Below are positions 40,128 through 51,967 of a stretch of DNA of 64,000 bases, piece by piece (the stretch's first letter is position 1; each line of letters opens with the position of its first letter). The notes below the pieces were generated by a model. The model was not told where the DNA came from. It did no database searches and saw only the letters and a list, made by a program, of their open reading frames with translations. Source of the DNA: Psococerastis gibbosa (lineage: Eukaryota; Arthropoda; Insecta; Psocodea; Psocidae); assembly GCA_963971405.1 (NCBI GenBank), contig OZ020491.1, positions 8,798,855 to 8,862,854 of the forward strand, read 5' to 3'. The position numbers were made by a program, and so were the translations under genes.

Positions 40128-40348
40128 GCATATCGTCGTGGTTACTGCAAAATGCCGTATGTGGGATTTTTGGCGAAAAGTTGTGTTTCCACTGACTGCA
40201 CCATCCTGCAAAATGTTGTAATCGTTTCGTGTTTGTTATTATCCGACGACATACGACATTTTGCAGGATGGTGCAGACAGTGGGAAAAAAATGTTTGCCC
40301 AAATTTTAAAATTTCGACATCCGACATTTAGCAGTATCCACGACGATA
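40128..40348. mobile_element. Hairpin MITE (~95-bp arms)
   Basis: Outer ends ATATCGTCGTGG... and ...CCACGACGATAT. Inner arms share GCACCATCCTGCAAAATGTT and its complement. It contains no gene; the open frames on both strands reflect the symmetry. Confidence 0.8.
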
Positions 40349-41076
40349 TACAAATTTACATACCGAAATGGAGGTAGACTTGTAGCCCATTTTATCTAAA
40401 CATACGAAATTTGAATGAAGCCATACATAAGTAATAAAATGTTTACCAGAAATGTTACCAAACGAATTGTGTAGCAAAAATTATTGGGCTGTTTTGGTAT
40501 TAATTTGACTGACTTTAGAAAGTAAAAAATAATTCGGGGTGCTTAGCCCTTTTCTCTTGAAAGTTAAAGGTGTACTATACAATCATGTTGGCGCTACTTA
40601 TTGATAATAACATAAAATGTTTACATTAAAAGAGCAATTATTGGTCATGCCAAATTTTTTTTCTTTTCTGGTCTGTAGGGAATATACTTAGACAGAAGAC
40701 GAGGTAGCCTATGCCTAAGTTACATAATTCAGAATTTGTGTTATGCATATATTGTGCCTACGAAACTCACTTCCTATGCTAATGATGTTTGAATATATAA
40801 CATCATCAAGTCAATATCAAGGCTTTTCTCCCAACTTAAAAAATATAGGTTAAGAATGGGTGGTCTGGATCATTCTAGTGAAAGGCAAAAGTAGTTTAGG
40901 AGGAAATTTAAATTTTCCGCCAGTACTTCAGTCAGCTGAATGATAAAACAAATATGGCCGCCATGTACTAAAATAAATATTAGTCAACTGTGCGTGATTA
41001 TTCAGAGTGAATTTTAAACCCCTTACATTCAGTAAATTAACTAAATTTCATCAAAACTGAGGGCTTTTGTTGGTGG

Positions 41077-41082
41077 TCAGTT
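41077..41082 (+). promoter_or_regulatory. Possible initiator (Inr) for PINK1
   Basis: TCAGTT fits the arthropod Inr consensus TCAKTY. It lies about 40 bp before the PINK1 ATG with no intervening acceptor. There is no TATA box at the right distance and no clear DPE. Position-based suggestion only. Confidence 0.25.
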
Positions 41083-41119
41083 GTCGTTGTGGGTGCAACA
41101 TAGCACCCAAACGGTTGAA

Positions 41120-41497
41120 ATGTCGCTGCAAAGCTTTGCACGTCGACTAGTACAAAATGGTAAATTCCTGTATCGCTGTGTCAAAAGGTCATTCTATCAA
41201 GATATTACTGTGGAAAAGTCAATATTGCAGTTTAATTCGGTAGAAGTGGCCAAAAGGGCAGCCTCTCCCCAAGGCTTGGCAAATGTCATTCAAAGCCATG
41301 CAAGGAAACTACTTGTCAACAATGTTCTGCAAAGAGTCACCCACAATTTTAATGCTGACTTGAGGAAACGTGCTACAAAGAGATTGTTCTTGGGGGATTC
41401 AGCACCGTTCTTTGCCCTTGTTGGAGTAGGCTTGGCGTCTGGATCGGGGGTTCTGACAAAGGATGATGAATTAGAGGGCATTTGCTGGGAAATTCGT
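41120..41497 (+). CDS. Pink1: PINK1 exon 1: targeting sequence, TM segment, N-helix
   Basis: 126 codons from ATG 41120. The N-terminus has many Arg/Lys and no acidic residues before about position 28. A hydrophobic stretch [18 protein letters not shown] lies at about residues 93-110, where human PINK1 has its TM. It then reads [18 protein letters not shown]. Confidence 0.95.
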
Positions 41498-44400
41498 GTA
41501 AGTACAAAATTATGTAAAACTAATAAATAATGTGTTCCTATTTGGTCAGAAAAAAAGTAGGCTAGGTCTTTGTAAACTTGCAATATTGCATAAAAATAGA
41601 TACTTCATTGTCAGTTGGCCGTATGGGTGTGACTTGTGATACCGTACGGCCACGCCTGTTGTTTTCTCATGCACTCTTTTAACACTTCATTGAAATATTT
41701 CCGTAGTCTACAAAGTAAAAAAATAAACACACGGGCTGCTGTTTAAGGCAGATATCCTGCTAGAATCCTGATACAGGCACTAGCATTCTGAGTAAATAAT
41801 GTATATTTTCTAGGAAGCCGTGTCAAAACTTCAATGGAAAATTGCTCGGGCTGAAGGAGAGGAGAACAATGAAATAGTTGCCCCTCAAACTCTAAATGAC
41901 TTGCAGTTTGACCAACCTATTGCCCGCGGATGTAATGCTGTAGTGTACTCAGCTCGACTGACTGAAGGTAACAATAATTATTCAGATCAATTTAAGCTCG
42001 TAACCCGGGAGACTGGGAGGGAATTTTGAACAGTGAGCATAAAATAAAGGTTTTACCACGAAATGAATCAAGTCGTGCCATCTGTCTCGCCCCACTATGG
42101 GATTGTTGAGAATTTCACAACCTAAAGCCATAAAAGACAGAACTACGAATATAAACCTTCGTTTTCATAAGTGTGTCTGTTAGTATGGGTGGCATTTGTG
42201 CCCATAATTAGAACGTAAATATTTTTGATTTAGATAAGAGTGATGAATACCCGTTGGCTGTGAAAATGATGTTTAATTATGATGCCGAGTCGAACGCAAC
42301 CGCTATTCTGCGCTCCATGTATCGCGAAACTGTTCCTGCTAGATCCTACTTCTATAATTCGGACCTTGCTTCATGGGAAAAGACGTAAGTTACAAATTGT
42401 ATAAAATATAGGGTACATAATGATAATTTAATAATAATAACAATTCTTTATTTCCAACAAATACAATTATTTATTTATATTATTTATTAATTACAATTAT
42501 TGTAACTACTAACGAATTCGTTGTAATAGTAATATGATTTGTACAAGAATGAGACTGCTGTATGAGCCTTATATTAGTTTTCGAAAAGTTTGGTATTAAT
42601 TTGTGATCATGAATCCGTTGCATAAATTGAGTAATGGCTTTCGTTAATTTTTTATGCAGAAGATGATAGTTTTCAGATAAGCAAATGATAGCCGCATCAT
42701 CAGCAAACATCATTATAGTGCAGTCAAGTGATAAGTTGCATGCTTCCTTTATAAAAATTTAAAAAATCAATGGAGCAAGTCATTTGAAATGTACTTCAGT
42801 GTTTCATCCATCTTTTCATTAGCATTGTAGAATTACAATTTTATTCACGAAGTCACGAGTATTTTTATCTTATCTGTTTAGTCGACCATGCATTATTTCA
42901 TATGACATATTTTAATTATGAAAACGTAATTGGGATCGCGAGACAGTAATAACGGCAGTGTCTATAAATTTAGCATTGTCATCATGCTTTAGAGCATTCG
43001 AAGAACTGGTTTTGATTGCATGCTTCGCAGATAGTTTATACAATACATGTCTTCTTCTATTCAGGAGAGTGTCCCTGTCGCGTGTCCAGGGAAACACGCG
43101 TTAATGGGTTTTCCGAAATTGAGCGCTCCCACCAAGGATATGTTTTGAAAACATTTTGAACTTCTACCAATCAGAGCTTTGGACAACTGACAGGTCTTCT
43201 CTTAACCAATCAGTATACGTCTTGAAATTAAAAAAATATCCTTTGCTGAATGCCCCATCAGCTCTAGGTCATTAGTTTTATAGAGATTGCCGCCATGACG
43301 ACACCCAATGACTACTTACGACCAAATTGTTGAAGAGGACGAAATTTAAGCTAATTGTAATTTATTGGAAAATAACGGTTATTCTAACATATTAATAGCA
43401 AGTTTTTAATTTTTTTCTCTATTATTTGTTAGTTTGATGGAGGGAAAGAAATCGCTGCCTCCTCACCGCAACATAGTGCAGATGAACTCAGTATTTGCTG
43501 ACCGCGTGCCTGATTTGCCAAGCAGCCGTCAGCTCTACCCCGACGCCCTTCCCCCTCGCATTCACCCGGATGGCTCCGGAAGAAATATGAGTCTTTTTCT
43601 AGTTATGAAACGGTAAGTTTTCTATCAATGATCATGCCAGCACGCCTGGTAGAGAGCGATCCACCCATGCGGATTCCCCCAACTCTCGTTCCACTCTGCT
43701 TTTAGTGTCTTGACCGCCGCACTCATGGAAAGTTTTTTTCCAGATACGACTGCAGTCTTAAGGAATATATAAGAGATAAGCGACCTGATTTGCGATGTTC
43801 AACACTAATTTTAGCACAGCTCTTGGAAGCTGTCACTCACATGAATACTAATGGAGTTGCACATAGGTATGCTATCAATTATTTTATTTTATTCAATACA
43901 TTCATCGACTTTAATTAAAAATTAAAATCCAATTTCAATGCTGGTTGGTTGGTTTCAAACGCCTGCTTTTCAGCATTTCTGCTTTATGCAACCCTGTCAG
44001 CCTGGAGGGGGGAGTGAGTCTGTTTGTTAACTTGAGGCACCCTAAGGGCAGAATCCTTCACCTCGGGGAGAAGGGGAGTTGCCTGACAGGGTGGACCTCC
44101 TGATTGTAGTGGATTCCGAACCACTAATTTCAATGCTAATACCGATCGTAGAGTCGCAAATGAGGTGTAATGTAGACGAAAAGTTCTTCTTTATTTTGAT
44201 GGAGTGTGAGGCCGTCACATACAGCAATTGGCCCCAGTTTTGGAACGGCTGCGGCTTGACATATTCCGTGTTCTGTGTCCGTTATTTCGTACAAATCAAG
44301 TTCAATGTGCATTAAAATGAAAAAAAAAACTTTTGTTAAATAAATAAATGACTTTTTGTTCCATTACGAAGCCAACCTAGTGGAGTTTGAGCTATAAATC

Positions 44401-47400
44401 CCTATCTTACACTCAACAAGTAAGGCTGCTTTACATGCCCTCCGAAACGTGTCCTGATGGCCCGGATACGTAAACTAACTATGCCCTCCGAAGCATGGGC
44501 AGTAAATGTAGCAAGTGTGGGACTCGAACCAACAGCCTTTCGGGTGAAAGTCCACCACTCTGCATGTACTGACATTGATCCTGATTTCTACTACTTTATA
44601 AATAAAATAAATAAATAAATAATCGTGTATTTGCAAACAGACAATGTCCAATAATATGCAAATTAACTTAACTTACTTAACTATGCTTATCATAATTTAC
44701 ATGTGTGATACATAACTATTGTACAATTATAATTATAAGCAGTATATCGTACATCTATTTGACAATGTGAAGATTAAATAAATAAGTTGTATACAAGTTA
44801 TCTAGTTGGTAAGTAATGATAAAAATAAAAAGTAATGCTATAAAATAATACTATCTGCCAATACATATCATTCTTATGTATCTTAACTAAGTCTTTATTA
44901 TTTAAAAATGGTAATCTTATAAAAGGTAGTCTATTGGATTCATTATAGCTAATGTTTTAATAAATTTACGTTCACCATCGGTGATGTCTAAATGTGTAGC
45001 ATTAAGATTAAATATTTTAGTTAGCCTGTAAATGGGAGTATTCGCACATATATTAATTCGGGGAGTTTGTAGATAAAAAGGTCATTGTTTCGGGATCGTC
45101 TATTTGGGGTATTAATTAAAAGTTTTTCTAAGAGCTCTGATGAATCGAGTAGTGAATGGAATATGTTATATAAGACTTTTATTGCAATTTTTGTTCTTCT
45201 TGTCTTAAGCGTGGGCATCAGAAAGTGATTTAGTAATGTTTCGTAAGGCATTAGTTGTGGGTAAACACCCGTTTGTCTATAGTACATACATTTTAAAAAT
45301 CTCTTTTGTACTTTTTCTAAACTTTTTATGTTGCCCTTTGTATAGGGGTCCCAAACTTCACAACCGTATTCGAGTATACTCCTGCATAGGGAGTTAAATA
45401 AATTAAAAATTATTTTTTGGTTACTTATTATACCTCGAGTGTTTCTAATGATAAACCCCAGTATTTTGTTGGCTCTGTTTATTATTTTATCAATATGATT
45501 ATTATAGGTTAATTTTGAGTCCAATAGTATACCTAAATCTTTAACTATCTACTATCTACTCTATTAAGATTTACAGAATCAATTGAATATGTAAAATTAA
45601 TTTGATACGTTTTGAGAGAAAAAGTTATGTATTGGCATTTGGCAATATTGAGGTGTAATTTATTTTTCTTGCTCCAATCGTATAGGGAGTTTAGATCTTC
45701 TTGAAGTAATAAACAATCATCTACATTGGTTATTTCTTTTAACAGTTTGACATCATCAGCAAATTTTAGTATTTTACTATGCTTGATTATCTGGGGTAAG
45801 TCGTTTACCTGAAGAATAAAAAATAGAGGAGCTAGAGTGCTACCTTGGATTACAGAGGAAGGGTTAGGTTACTCATTTATGGCTCTATGGCTCTTCCTGC
45901 GGGATTTCAATTTCTACCCCGTAAGGTTTTCCCTCTCCGGTCGTCGTAAGCAGTGCCGGGTTTGGCTATAGGACCAAGAGGGCGGGTCATGGCACCAGGG
46001 CCCCTTCAAAAACGGGGCCCCTACAAACAGCCGCAAAATACAAAAACGAGATAAAAAAAACTTAAAACAACAAACTAAAGCAATTAAATAAACTTGTCGA
46101 AATATTTGGGGGGGGGGGGGGGGGAATCGGATCGTGCCGTGGCATTAATGATAAATCGCCTTACTCCATTCTATTCTCTTTTGCATCCTGTGTCTCTATT
46201 TTATTTATAAATGATTGTGGACTATTCGTGTAAGGGTACAAGACTTTTCTGCCAAAGAAAGGGCCCCCACACAATGCCGACCCAGGGGCCCACTCCAAGC
46301 CTAACCCGGCACTGCTCCCAGGAAGCAATTAATTTGTTTGTTATGTGCATTTCAGAGACCTAAAAAGCGATAACATTCTTGTGGATCTTTCTGAAGGTGA
46401 GACAAGTCCCATGATTGTCGTGACAGACTTCGGCTGTTGTCTGGCGGACAAAAACCTGGGCCTAGTACTTCCCTATCGCACTGCTGACACTGACAAAGGC
46501 GGCAATCGAGCACTTATGGCACCTGAGGTATTTATATTCCTGTTTTGAAATTTTTGTTGTAAGGCGGGGTTTCCACCGACCTCTCATTGCAGAATGCACA
46601 TACGTTGACGTGGTAGCAGATATCATTAATAAAGGCGTGGTTTCCACCGACCTCTCATTGCAGAATGCAAATGACATTGACGGAATTTTTTTTTACTCTA
46701 TGCCATAGTTAAAATAATCATAGAGTAAAATCACAAACAAACTAAAATTAAAAAATGGCGTCATGGGATATGGAAGTATAAACATTTTAATAAATTTCTA
46801 TCAAAAGAAAAATTCAAATTTCCGTCAATGTCATTTGCATTCTGCAATGAGAGGTCGGTGGAAACCCCGCCTTAGGAATCAATAGGATCCATTAACTGTT
46901 GCCATACCATTAATTTACGCGAATAAATTGCAGGTGGCCTCTATCCGTCCCGGTCCATTCACCTCGATAAACTACAACAAAGCAGATTTGTGGGCAGTTG
47001 GAACAATTACTTACGAATTATTTGGCATGGAGAATCCATTCTATAGTAAAGAACTGAAGCTGACCAGTGATAACTATGAAGAAGACAGACTTCCCAATCT
47101 TCCAGAAACAGTACCTTTGCTTATCCGGCGTTTGGTTTCCAATATCCTATCCAGAGCACCATCTGCTGTAAGTTTATCTTTATTTAATTCTGTTTTGTAG
47201 AAGTACAGAGCTTTTCAATGTCCCTGACATCATATTTGTATATTGAGAAAAGCAAATTAGTGGGATGAAAAAATATTGGAATCTGTTCACCTCAGATTTC
47301 CTAAAGCGGCGTTCACACTATGCCGCGTTGGCTGTTGGCAATGCCAACGCGGCAAATCTGATTGTTGGCCTCCCGTCCACACCGAGCGATGGCATGCAGC

Positions 47401-49837
47401 CGCAAAATGTCAGACGAGGTGGATTTATTAGGAGGATATACCTGCTTGCCGCGAGGAGCCAACGGTTGGCACGTCTCCACTACCCGCTCTCGCTGGCTTC
47501 CTTTGATGGAGACCGACACTTACCGATTTTCTGTTGGAAACCTTTGGCTCAGCGGCCCATGCGAATGGCCACGTCCACATTGCGTTGTCTTTGCCGCGTT
47601 GGCAATTATTTGGTATGATGTGGTGAGCAACATGCCCAGCTCCCGTGTTTTTCCCCAACCAGAGAATATATTTTTTTTTTTAAATTACACCGTAGCATTA
47701 GGCTTCCGCTTCTTGCAGCCCAAAACAACACATAATCTGGTGAACCTCTGCTACTGGCGAGAGCCTGGCACGTCATAAGGTGTTTTCCGTCCATCTCTTG
47801 CCAACCGAAGAATATAACGTGTTTATTAGGGTTGGGTATACCCAGGTCAGGCGAAATATTTTTATTTGCCTGTGGCGGGGATTCCACCGACCTCGTTTGT
47901 GTTTGGCAGCGTGACATTGACGGAAATTTTTGTTTTAAAGACAGTCTTTAATGTCTGCTACCATGTCAATATCACGCTGTCAAACACAAACGAGGTCGGT
48001 GGAATCCCCGCCTTAGTCTTGAGCCACGACCTCCATCAACTGGACTAGGCCTTTTCCTGACCATCATTTCCTAAACTTGAAATATTTTGTAATGCCTGTT
48101 CAATCCAAGATTGTCGATCATCATCGCAATTGTATTAAACATTAAACGAATAACTTAGTGAGGCGTCTGAAGAGGTCAATCGGTTACATTCATTGAATTG
48201 TTTGTATGGGATTAACCTTAAAAAAAAAAAAAAAAAAAAAAAACAAAAAAAAAAACGTAGGTCTCACAACTGTCCTTCTATTTTTATTTTATTGTGGGAT
48301 TAAAGCGTGATTAAGATCAGTTGGTGATCAAGGAGGCCTCAAGGAGAAGTCCCTATGTGGTTTTCGTTAAAAAAGCAACCAGGCAAAATTAAATTAAAAT
48401 TACAAGAAAAAAAACACCAAAAGTGACCGCTTTCAGGAGAATGACCTAGACACCGTTCTTCGGACTCCCTAGAAGGAAGTCAAATATGTAGAGTTTCGAA
48501 TGTAACTATTCCTTAAGCTGTTGATTCTTCATTGAGTTCCTCCTGCTTCGGGGCCAGTTTGTCAACCCCGGGACAAAAGTGGGCCCTGCGCCGTGTTTTT
48601 CACTTATCCCAGTTCAAACTTGATCCCTTATCTGTGCAGTCGCCATTTGGCGTTTCCAACTTCACTTCGAGGAGGTCCAGATTAGGGATATTTGCGTCTT
48701 CGTCTCTGAGACCATAAGGCATTACTTTGAAGACGAAACTTAAACTTAAGAACCCCCATGTTTCAGAGGTTGTCTTGTCATAACGCTGCTACTGTGATGC
48801 AACTGCATCTGTGGGCTCCGACTGGTTGGCTGAGCAACACTGCCGTTCCGAGGAGTGGTGAGCTGTTGCAGTGGCTTCTGTGTCTTACTACCAAAGTGCT
48901 GTGCGAAAGTCGCCTCCCTCAGGTATTTCTCAATTTCTACTGTGTAATATTCTTACACAACGACAATAGTGGTACATGAACCATAGAAATATATTAACTG
49001 GAGCGGCGGGAGCCATAATATGCTTTACGGAGCACCCGTTAACCATAAGCCAACTATCGGATATAAGTACTAACGTAAAAAATATCGAAGTCTTACACAT
49101 TGCAGCATAGCAGAACGGATACCTGGACCCGGTCAAAACTCTGTACTTAGCTTGTGCAGGCTGTTTTCCCAGCGAAATTGCGTACTTACCTTGTGCAGGC
49201 TACACTAGCTGCCATATTGATAACGGTCTACAGCCGCAGGATGACATAAACATAGCTGATAGTCTCGTATCTGTACTTGGTTAAGGCGACTATTCCACTT
49301 GTCAATTTTTCTTCAATTTTGGCATTGATGGAAAATCACCAATGTTGCATTTATATTTTTACACCACATTCCACTTGTCTTCAATAATTGACCATTTTTG
49401 TTTTCAATTTTTCCCAATTTTGTAAGTGTGCCCGCCTTCTTTTAATTTTATAATCTATAAGAAATTTTATGATTTAAATTATGAAATAATTCGTTTGTTA
49501 TCAAGAAATTAATTATAATTATTTATCATATCCAGACGACGCCATTGTTTGCATGCGTGATTTTACTCTATGATTATAGATCAATTTTAACATGCGGAAG
49601 TTAAAATGGACAAAATGACAAAAATCTCATCAATTATTGAAGAAAGATTGACAAGCCGCCTAAGTCATGCTTTCGCTTAAAACATAAAACAAATTTTTTT
49701 TTTAGATTGGTGGGCTCTCCAAACCAAATTCGAGTGGAAGACGAACTCTACCAGAATACGAACTAATCGCCAGCTTTCTGCGCCGATGCAAACTCACCCA
49801 GTTGAAGGAGTCTCTTAGCTGGATTATTGATGTGTAA
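41120..49837 (+). CDS. Pink1: PINK1, mitochondrial serine/threonine kinase (9 exons, 559 aa)
   Basis: PINK1 accumulates on damaged mitochondria and phosphorylates ubiquitin and Parkin to start mitophagy. Exons: 41120-41497, 41814-41967, 42234-42384, 43433-43612, 43744-43866, 46356-46527, 46934-47167, 48767-48922, 49706-49837 (1,680 nt). All join in frame and all have GT/AG borders. The length matches known PINK1 (human 581). A basic N-terminus ([20 protein letters not shown]) suits mitochondrial import; [12 protein letters not shown] is the membrane/PARL-site region. Kinase motifs are intact: [11 protein letters not shown] loop, LAVKMMF Lys, helix C YRETVPA, AHRDLKSDN, TDFGCC, LMAPE. The C-terminal extension ends [14 protein letters not shown]...LSWIIDV. 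ATG 41120 is the first Met in frame; the 5' UTR could be about 40 nt. Confidence 0.97.
41814..41967 (+). CDS. Pink1: PINK1 exon 2: glycine-rich loop
   Basis: Acceptor TTTTCTAG. Codes [20 protein letters not shown], then the P-loop [14 protein letters not shown]. Donor GAAG|GTAACA (phase 1). Confidence 0.94.
42234..42384 (+). CDS. Pink1: PINK1 exon 3: VAIK lysine and helix C
   Basis: Acceptor TTGATTTAG. Codes [20 protein letters not shown]; the catalytic lysine is in LAVKM. Helix C is in [13 protein letters not shown]. Donor AAAGAC|GTAAGT (phase 2). Confidence 0.95.
42480..42780 (-). mobile_element. LINE RT fragment with FADD motif
   Basis: In PINK1 intron 3. On the minus strand, [20 protein letters not shown] followed by [11 protein letters not shown] matches the catalytic palm of a non-LTR RT, with ADD in place of the usual xxDD context. 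A stop interrupts the upstream LAPLIF-like block. Rest of the intron (42781-43432): nothing recognised. Confidence 0.65.
43433..43612 (+). CDS. Pink1: PINK1 exon 4
   Basis: Acceptor TTTGTTAG. Codes [20 protein letters not shown], then FADRVPDLP, and [20 protein letters not shown] up to the hinge. Donor AAACG|GTAAGT (phase 2). Confidence 0.95.
43744..43866 (+). CDS. Pink1: PINK1 exon 5
   Basis: Acceptor TTTTTCCAG. Codes [20 protein letters not shown], then [20 protein letters not shown]. Donor CATAG|GTATGC splits the HRD Arg codon. Confidence 0.95.
44342..44580 (-). mobile_element. tRNA-derived SINE (family A), antisense
   Basis: The B box appears as GGACTCGAACC (44519-44529). The body carries CCAACCTAGTGGAGTTTGAG and a repeated CATGCCCTCCGAA block (44433, 44482). 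The A-box side is degraded. In PINK1 intron 5. Confidence 0.75.
44590..45875 (-). mobile_element. 5'-truncated LINE (RT palm to C-terminus and 3' tail)
   Basis: Reading 45875 down to 45021 on the minus strand gives [52 protein letters not shown], then after a frameshift [20 protein letters not shown] and [20 protein letters not shown]. This is the order of a Jockey/CR1-type RT. The frameshift falls at a duplicated GTAGATA near 45547-45560. The 3' end is an (AAAT)n run at about 44600-44627. Confidence 0.85.
45971..46316. mobile_element. Non-autonomous TIR element (CAGTGCCGGGTT ends)
   Basis: Left CAGTGCCGGGTTTGGCTATA, right TTGGGG-free end reading AAGCCTAACCCGGCACTG. A G-run lies at 46110-46124. 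I find no convincing target duplication. It ends about 40 bp before PINK1 exon 6. Confidence 0.6.
46356..46527 (+). CDS. Pink1: PINK1 exon 6: catalytic loop, DFG, APE
   Basis: Acceptor GCATTTCAG completes Arg; [42 protein letters not shown]. Donor GAG|GTATTT (weak but in phase 0). Confidence 0.95.
46562..46872. mobile_element. AGGCG-family MITE with duplicated left end
   Basis: TA|AGGCGGGGTTTCCACCGACC at the left. A second AAAGGCGTGGTTTCCACC start lies at 46634 after a GACGTGGTAGCAGATAT motif. There is a single right end complementing both, then TA. In PINK1 intron 6. Confidence 0.8.
46934..47167 (+). CDS. Pink1: PINK1 exon 7: kinase C-lobe
   Basis: Acceptor AATTGCAG. Codes [55 protein letters not shown], ending APSA|GTAAGT. 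Confidence 0.95.
47874..48012. mobile_element. AGGCG-family hairpin MITE
   Basis: Ends GGCGGGGATTCCACCGACCT / complement. The arms include CGTTTGTGTTTG and ATTGACGG/TGATATTGACATGG; the loop side has ATGTCTGCTACCATG. In PINK1 intron 7. Confidence 0.85.
48155..48255 (+). mobile_element. SINE family B, 3' half with poly(A) tail
   Basis: Starts at TTAGTGAGGCGTCTGAAGAG, continues through TTGTATGGGATTAACCTT and ends in an A-rich tail of more than 30 nt (48220-48255). It fixes the family's orientation and 3' end. Confidence 0.85.
48767..48922 (+). CDS. Pink1: PINK1 exon 8
   Basis: Acceptor CATGTTTCAG. Codes [20 protein letters not shown], then [16 protein letters not shown]. Donor CAG|GTATTT, phase 0. 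Cys/Trp-rich helices of the C-terminal domain. Confidence 0.92.
48985..49262 (+). repeat. Dispersed repeat, direct copy of 53856-54102
   Basis: Shared blocks: AGAGCC/GGGAGCCATAATAT, AACCATAAGCCAACTATC, AAAAAATATCGAAGTCTTA, TCTGTACTTAGCTTGTGCAG and GCCATATTGATAACGGTC. Unclassified, no coding potential. In PINK1 intron 8. Confidence 0.8.
49284..49660. mobile_element. AGGCG-family MITE, right end partly deleted
   Basis: TA|AGGCGACTATTCCACTTGTC at left. The right arm reads GAAGAAAGATTGACAAGCCGCC then TA, lacking the ATTCCAC step. The core includes an AT-rich stretch with CGACGCCATTG similar to the core of 33463-33705 and 46634-46872. Confidence 0.75.
49706..49837 (+). CDS. Pink1: PINK1 exon 9: C-terminus and stop
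   Basis: Acceptor TTTTTTTTTTAG. Codes [43 protein letters not shown] then TAA 49835-49837. The block EYELxASFLxR is conserved in PINK1. Confidence 0.96.
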   Translation: MGGLSKPNSSGRRTLPEYELIASFLRRCKLTQLKESLSWIIDV

Positions 49838-50751
49838 ACCTACCGTACCAAAATCCAACCCATTCTAGGAGTATTCAAAATGACTTAATATATGATTAGT
49901 TAATTTTAAGTTATATAATTTTAATGGAAAATAATTATGTTCTTTGTAGGTGTCGAATTATTTAATTGAGAAAGCACAAGCCACCTTTTTTAACAGCCAT
50001 GTTGACAGGTGTATGCTTACTGCAAGCAATCCCCATGTCATTTGAAAAAGGCTTGAATTGATTCTGTTTTGGATCTATATATACAGTAACCTTTTTTGCT
50101 ACGATCTGAGGCAAATTATTTGATACGAACGCTTTTTAAAGTGGTAATTATCGATCCATATGGTTCTATGGCCTGTATAAGCTTAACTTATTCCGGTATG
50201 TATCCGTTTGTTGTTGTATGTAATGATTGTGTCTCTGATTAGCTTTGCTAACGGGAGTCGGATCCTATCAATTACATGAAATGAAGAAATTTATGCCTGT
50301 ATTTTGAAGACCAATGCAATATTTTTTTGTGCTCCCCCTTTGCGGCTTCGAAGCAGGCTTCTCATGAAATGGTTACCTGATCTGAAACCATCTATTACTA
50401 TTTGAGCTGACTGACGCTATCAAGTGCTTTTTTGTCAGAAAGTGGTTGTTTCGATGGTATGTACGGTATAAGAATGCGATATATTAAACCTTCACCAGTA
50501 CTATTACTTATTTATCAATGTAGGTATTAAATGTCTATATTATAATGTTTTGTTTAACAGCAAAGTTTGAATGGCTTGATTTCTCATCCTTTTCGCCCCT
50601 GGCTTTTTGAAGTTAAAAGTGCATTTGACACGTTTTCACTTCTCTTGCTGGTGGGTCGACACGATGACCACAACACAGAGAAAATTGTGGTTAGTAATTT
50701 AAATGATCATTTCAGCCATTGACCATTCAGCTGTATCTGTACTTGGTTAAG

Positions 50752-50945
50752 TCATGCTGTTTCAATGCGTTAATAGTAAGCTTACCTCAGCTTGTCGCTT
50801 GTAGCCGGTGTAGGTTGAAATCGATGACGTATACCAGTTTGCCACTGCCCGAAAATCTATACGGGAACAATACAAATAATGTCCGAAATCCATGGGGTCG
50901 TTCGCATTGGACAAGGGACCTATGGGCCACTATAAGTAGGCCTAG
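50752..50945 (+). repeat. Dispersed repeat, direct copy of 53073-53260
   Basis: Shared blocks GGTAAGCTTACCTCAGCTTG-like, TATACCAGTT, and AATAATGTCCGAAAT. Unclassified. The copies lie about 2.3 kb apart. Confidence 0.7.
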
Positions 50946-51054
50946 GTCCTTAAACATTCAGATGGTGGCAACACTTGCAGCAACGTATTGCCGAGCATTT
51001 TGATAAATGATATATGTGCTTTTTTCGAACACAAATATTTTTAATTAATAAATG

Positions 51055-51150
51055 ATTGAATTGCTCCGCCTTCAGGGGCCATTTTCCCAACCCCAAGGCA
51101 AAATAGTGCCCTGCATAGAAGACAGTGTTTTTCGCTTATCCCAGCTCGAA
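51055..51150 (+). repeat. Short dispersed repeat shared with 48525-48625
   Basis: Both read TTGA(A/G)TT..TCC then GGGGCCA, CAACCCC, GCCCTGC and GTGTTTTTC(G/A)CTTATCCCA. Function unknown. Confidence 0.6.
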
Positions 51151-51163
51151 CTCGTTCCTATAT

Positions 51164-51378
51164 AAATAAATAAATCTTGACTTTTTTTGTTATATTACTA
51201 AGCCAACCTAGCGGAGTTAGGGCTATAAAGCCCTCTCTTACACTCAACTAGAGAGACCCGGGACCGCCTGCTTTACATGCCCTCCGAAGCATGGCCAGAA
51301 AATGTAGGTAGTGTGGGACTCGAACCAACAACCTTTCGGGTGAAAGTCAGAGTCCGTACCACTACTCTACTGTCATGA
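51164..51378 (-). mobile_element. tRNA-derived SINE (family A), antisense
   Basis: Complement of the B box (GGACTCGAACC, 51327-51337), the CCGGGACCGCCTGCTTTACA body and a TAAATAAATAAAT tail at the 3' end (51163-51175). Confidence 0.85.
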
Positions 51379-51967
51379 CTATTGACTATGAATGTCGATT
51401 TTTATTTGTACAAAAAACGATTCGCGTGGTAGTCCCGAGGAAGGAGTTGGCGAGTTGGCTGTGGGCAATTGGTGTTAGTGAAGGCCGCATATTGCAATGT
51501 AGAGGAGCATTTTTACTAATTTAATGGATACTTTTGACGGCTCTGCGATCGTTATTTCATGTAAAAATCAATATAATGCAAAAACGAGCATGGGGGGTAC
51601 TCCGATTCCCTCTTAATATCTTTTATGTACACCCCCATATTCCTCAACTATCACGAACTAACTGACTTGACAACTTTCATTGAGGATGGGCAATCGGGAA
51701 TAAAAATACGGAGATTACTTAATTTTAGTTTAATTTTAACAATACACATTAAACAGACATTAATTTAGGAAGATATAATTAAGTTTAAAAATAGGTATAA
51801 CTTTTGCTGACTTTTTCTAACGTACACCATTTGTTCCTCCAATTATGGATCAAAATTATTTCTAAATGTAAAGATGGTTAATCACTACCCATGCAATTAT
51901 AGGGAGTGCGTTGAAACTCTGTGGGTTAGTTAATTGTAAGATTAGAGACATGGAGATTACGGGCAGT

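Larger units (their letters stand above)
35533..41119. other. WNK 3' UTR and WNK-PINK1 intergenic region
   Basis: No gene is supported here. Recognised items: a possible polyadenylation signal AATAAA at 36558-36563 (one of several), a hAT-type MITE (36119-36480), tRNA-SINE copies (37086-37200, 38345-38550), a MITE relic (39725-39782) and a hairpin (40128-40348). The remaining AT-rich stretches (36600-37080, 37210-38340, 38560-39720, 39790-40120, 40360-41070) show nothing I can name. Confidence 0.5.
47168..48766 (+). other. PINK1 intron 7
   Basis: Contains a stretch with repeated GCCGCGTTGGC (47320-47610), probably a worn TIR element, a MITE (47874-48012) and a family B SINE (48155-48255). 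A short repeat (48525-48625) is shared with 51055-51150. No gene. Confidence 0.5.

Noticed and set aside
40090..40331. Overlapping frames on both strands
   Set aside because: Produced by the 40128-40348 hairpin, which reads similarly on both strands.
47265..47778. Several frames of 70-138 codons in PINK1 intron 7
   Set aside because: They overlap on both strands in a GC-richer repeat with duplicated GCCGCGTTGGC blocks; no splice logic and the PINK1 exons join without them.
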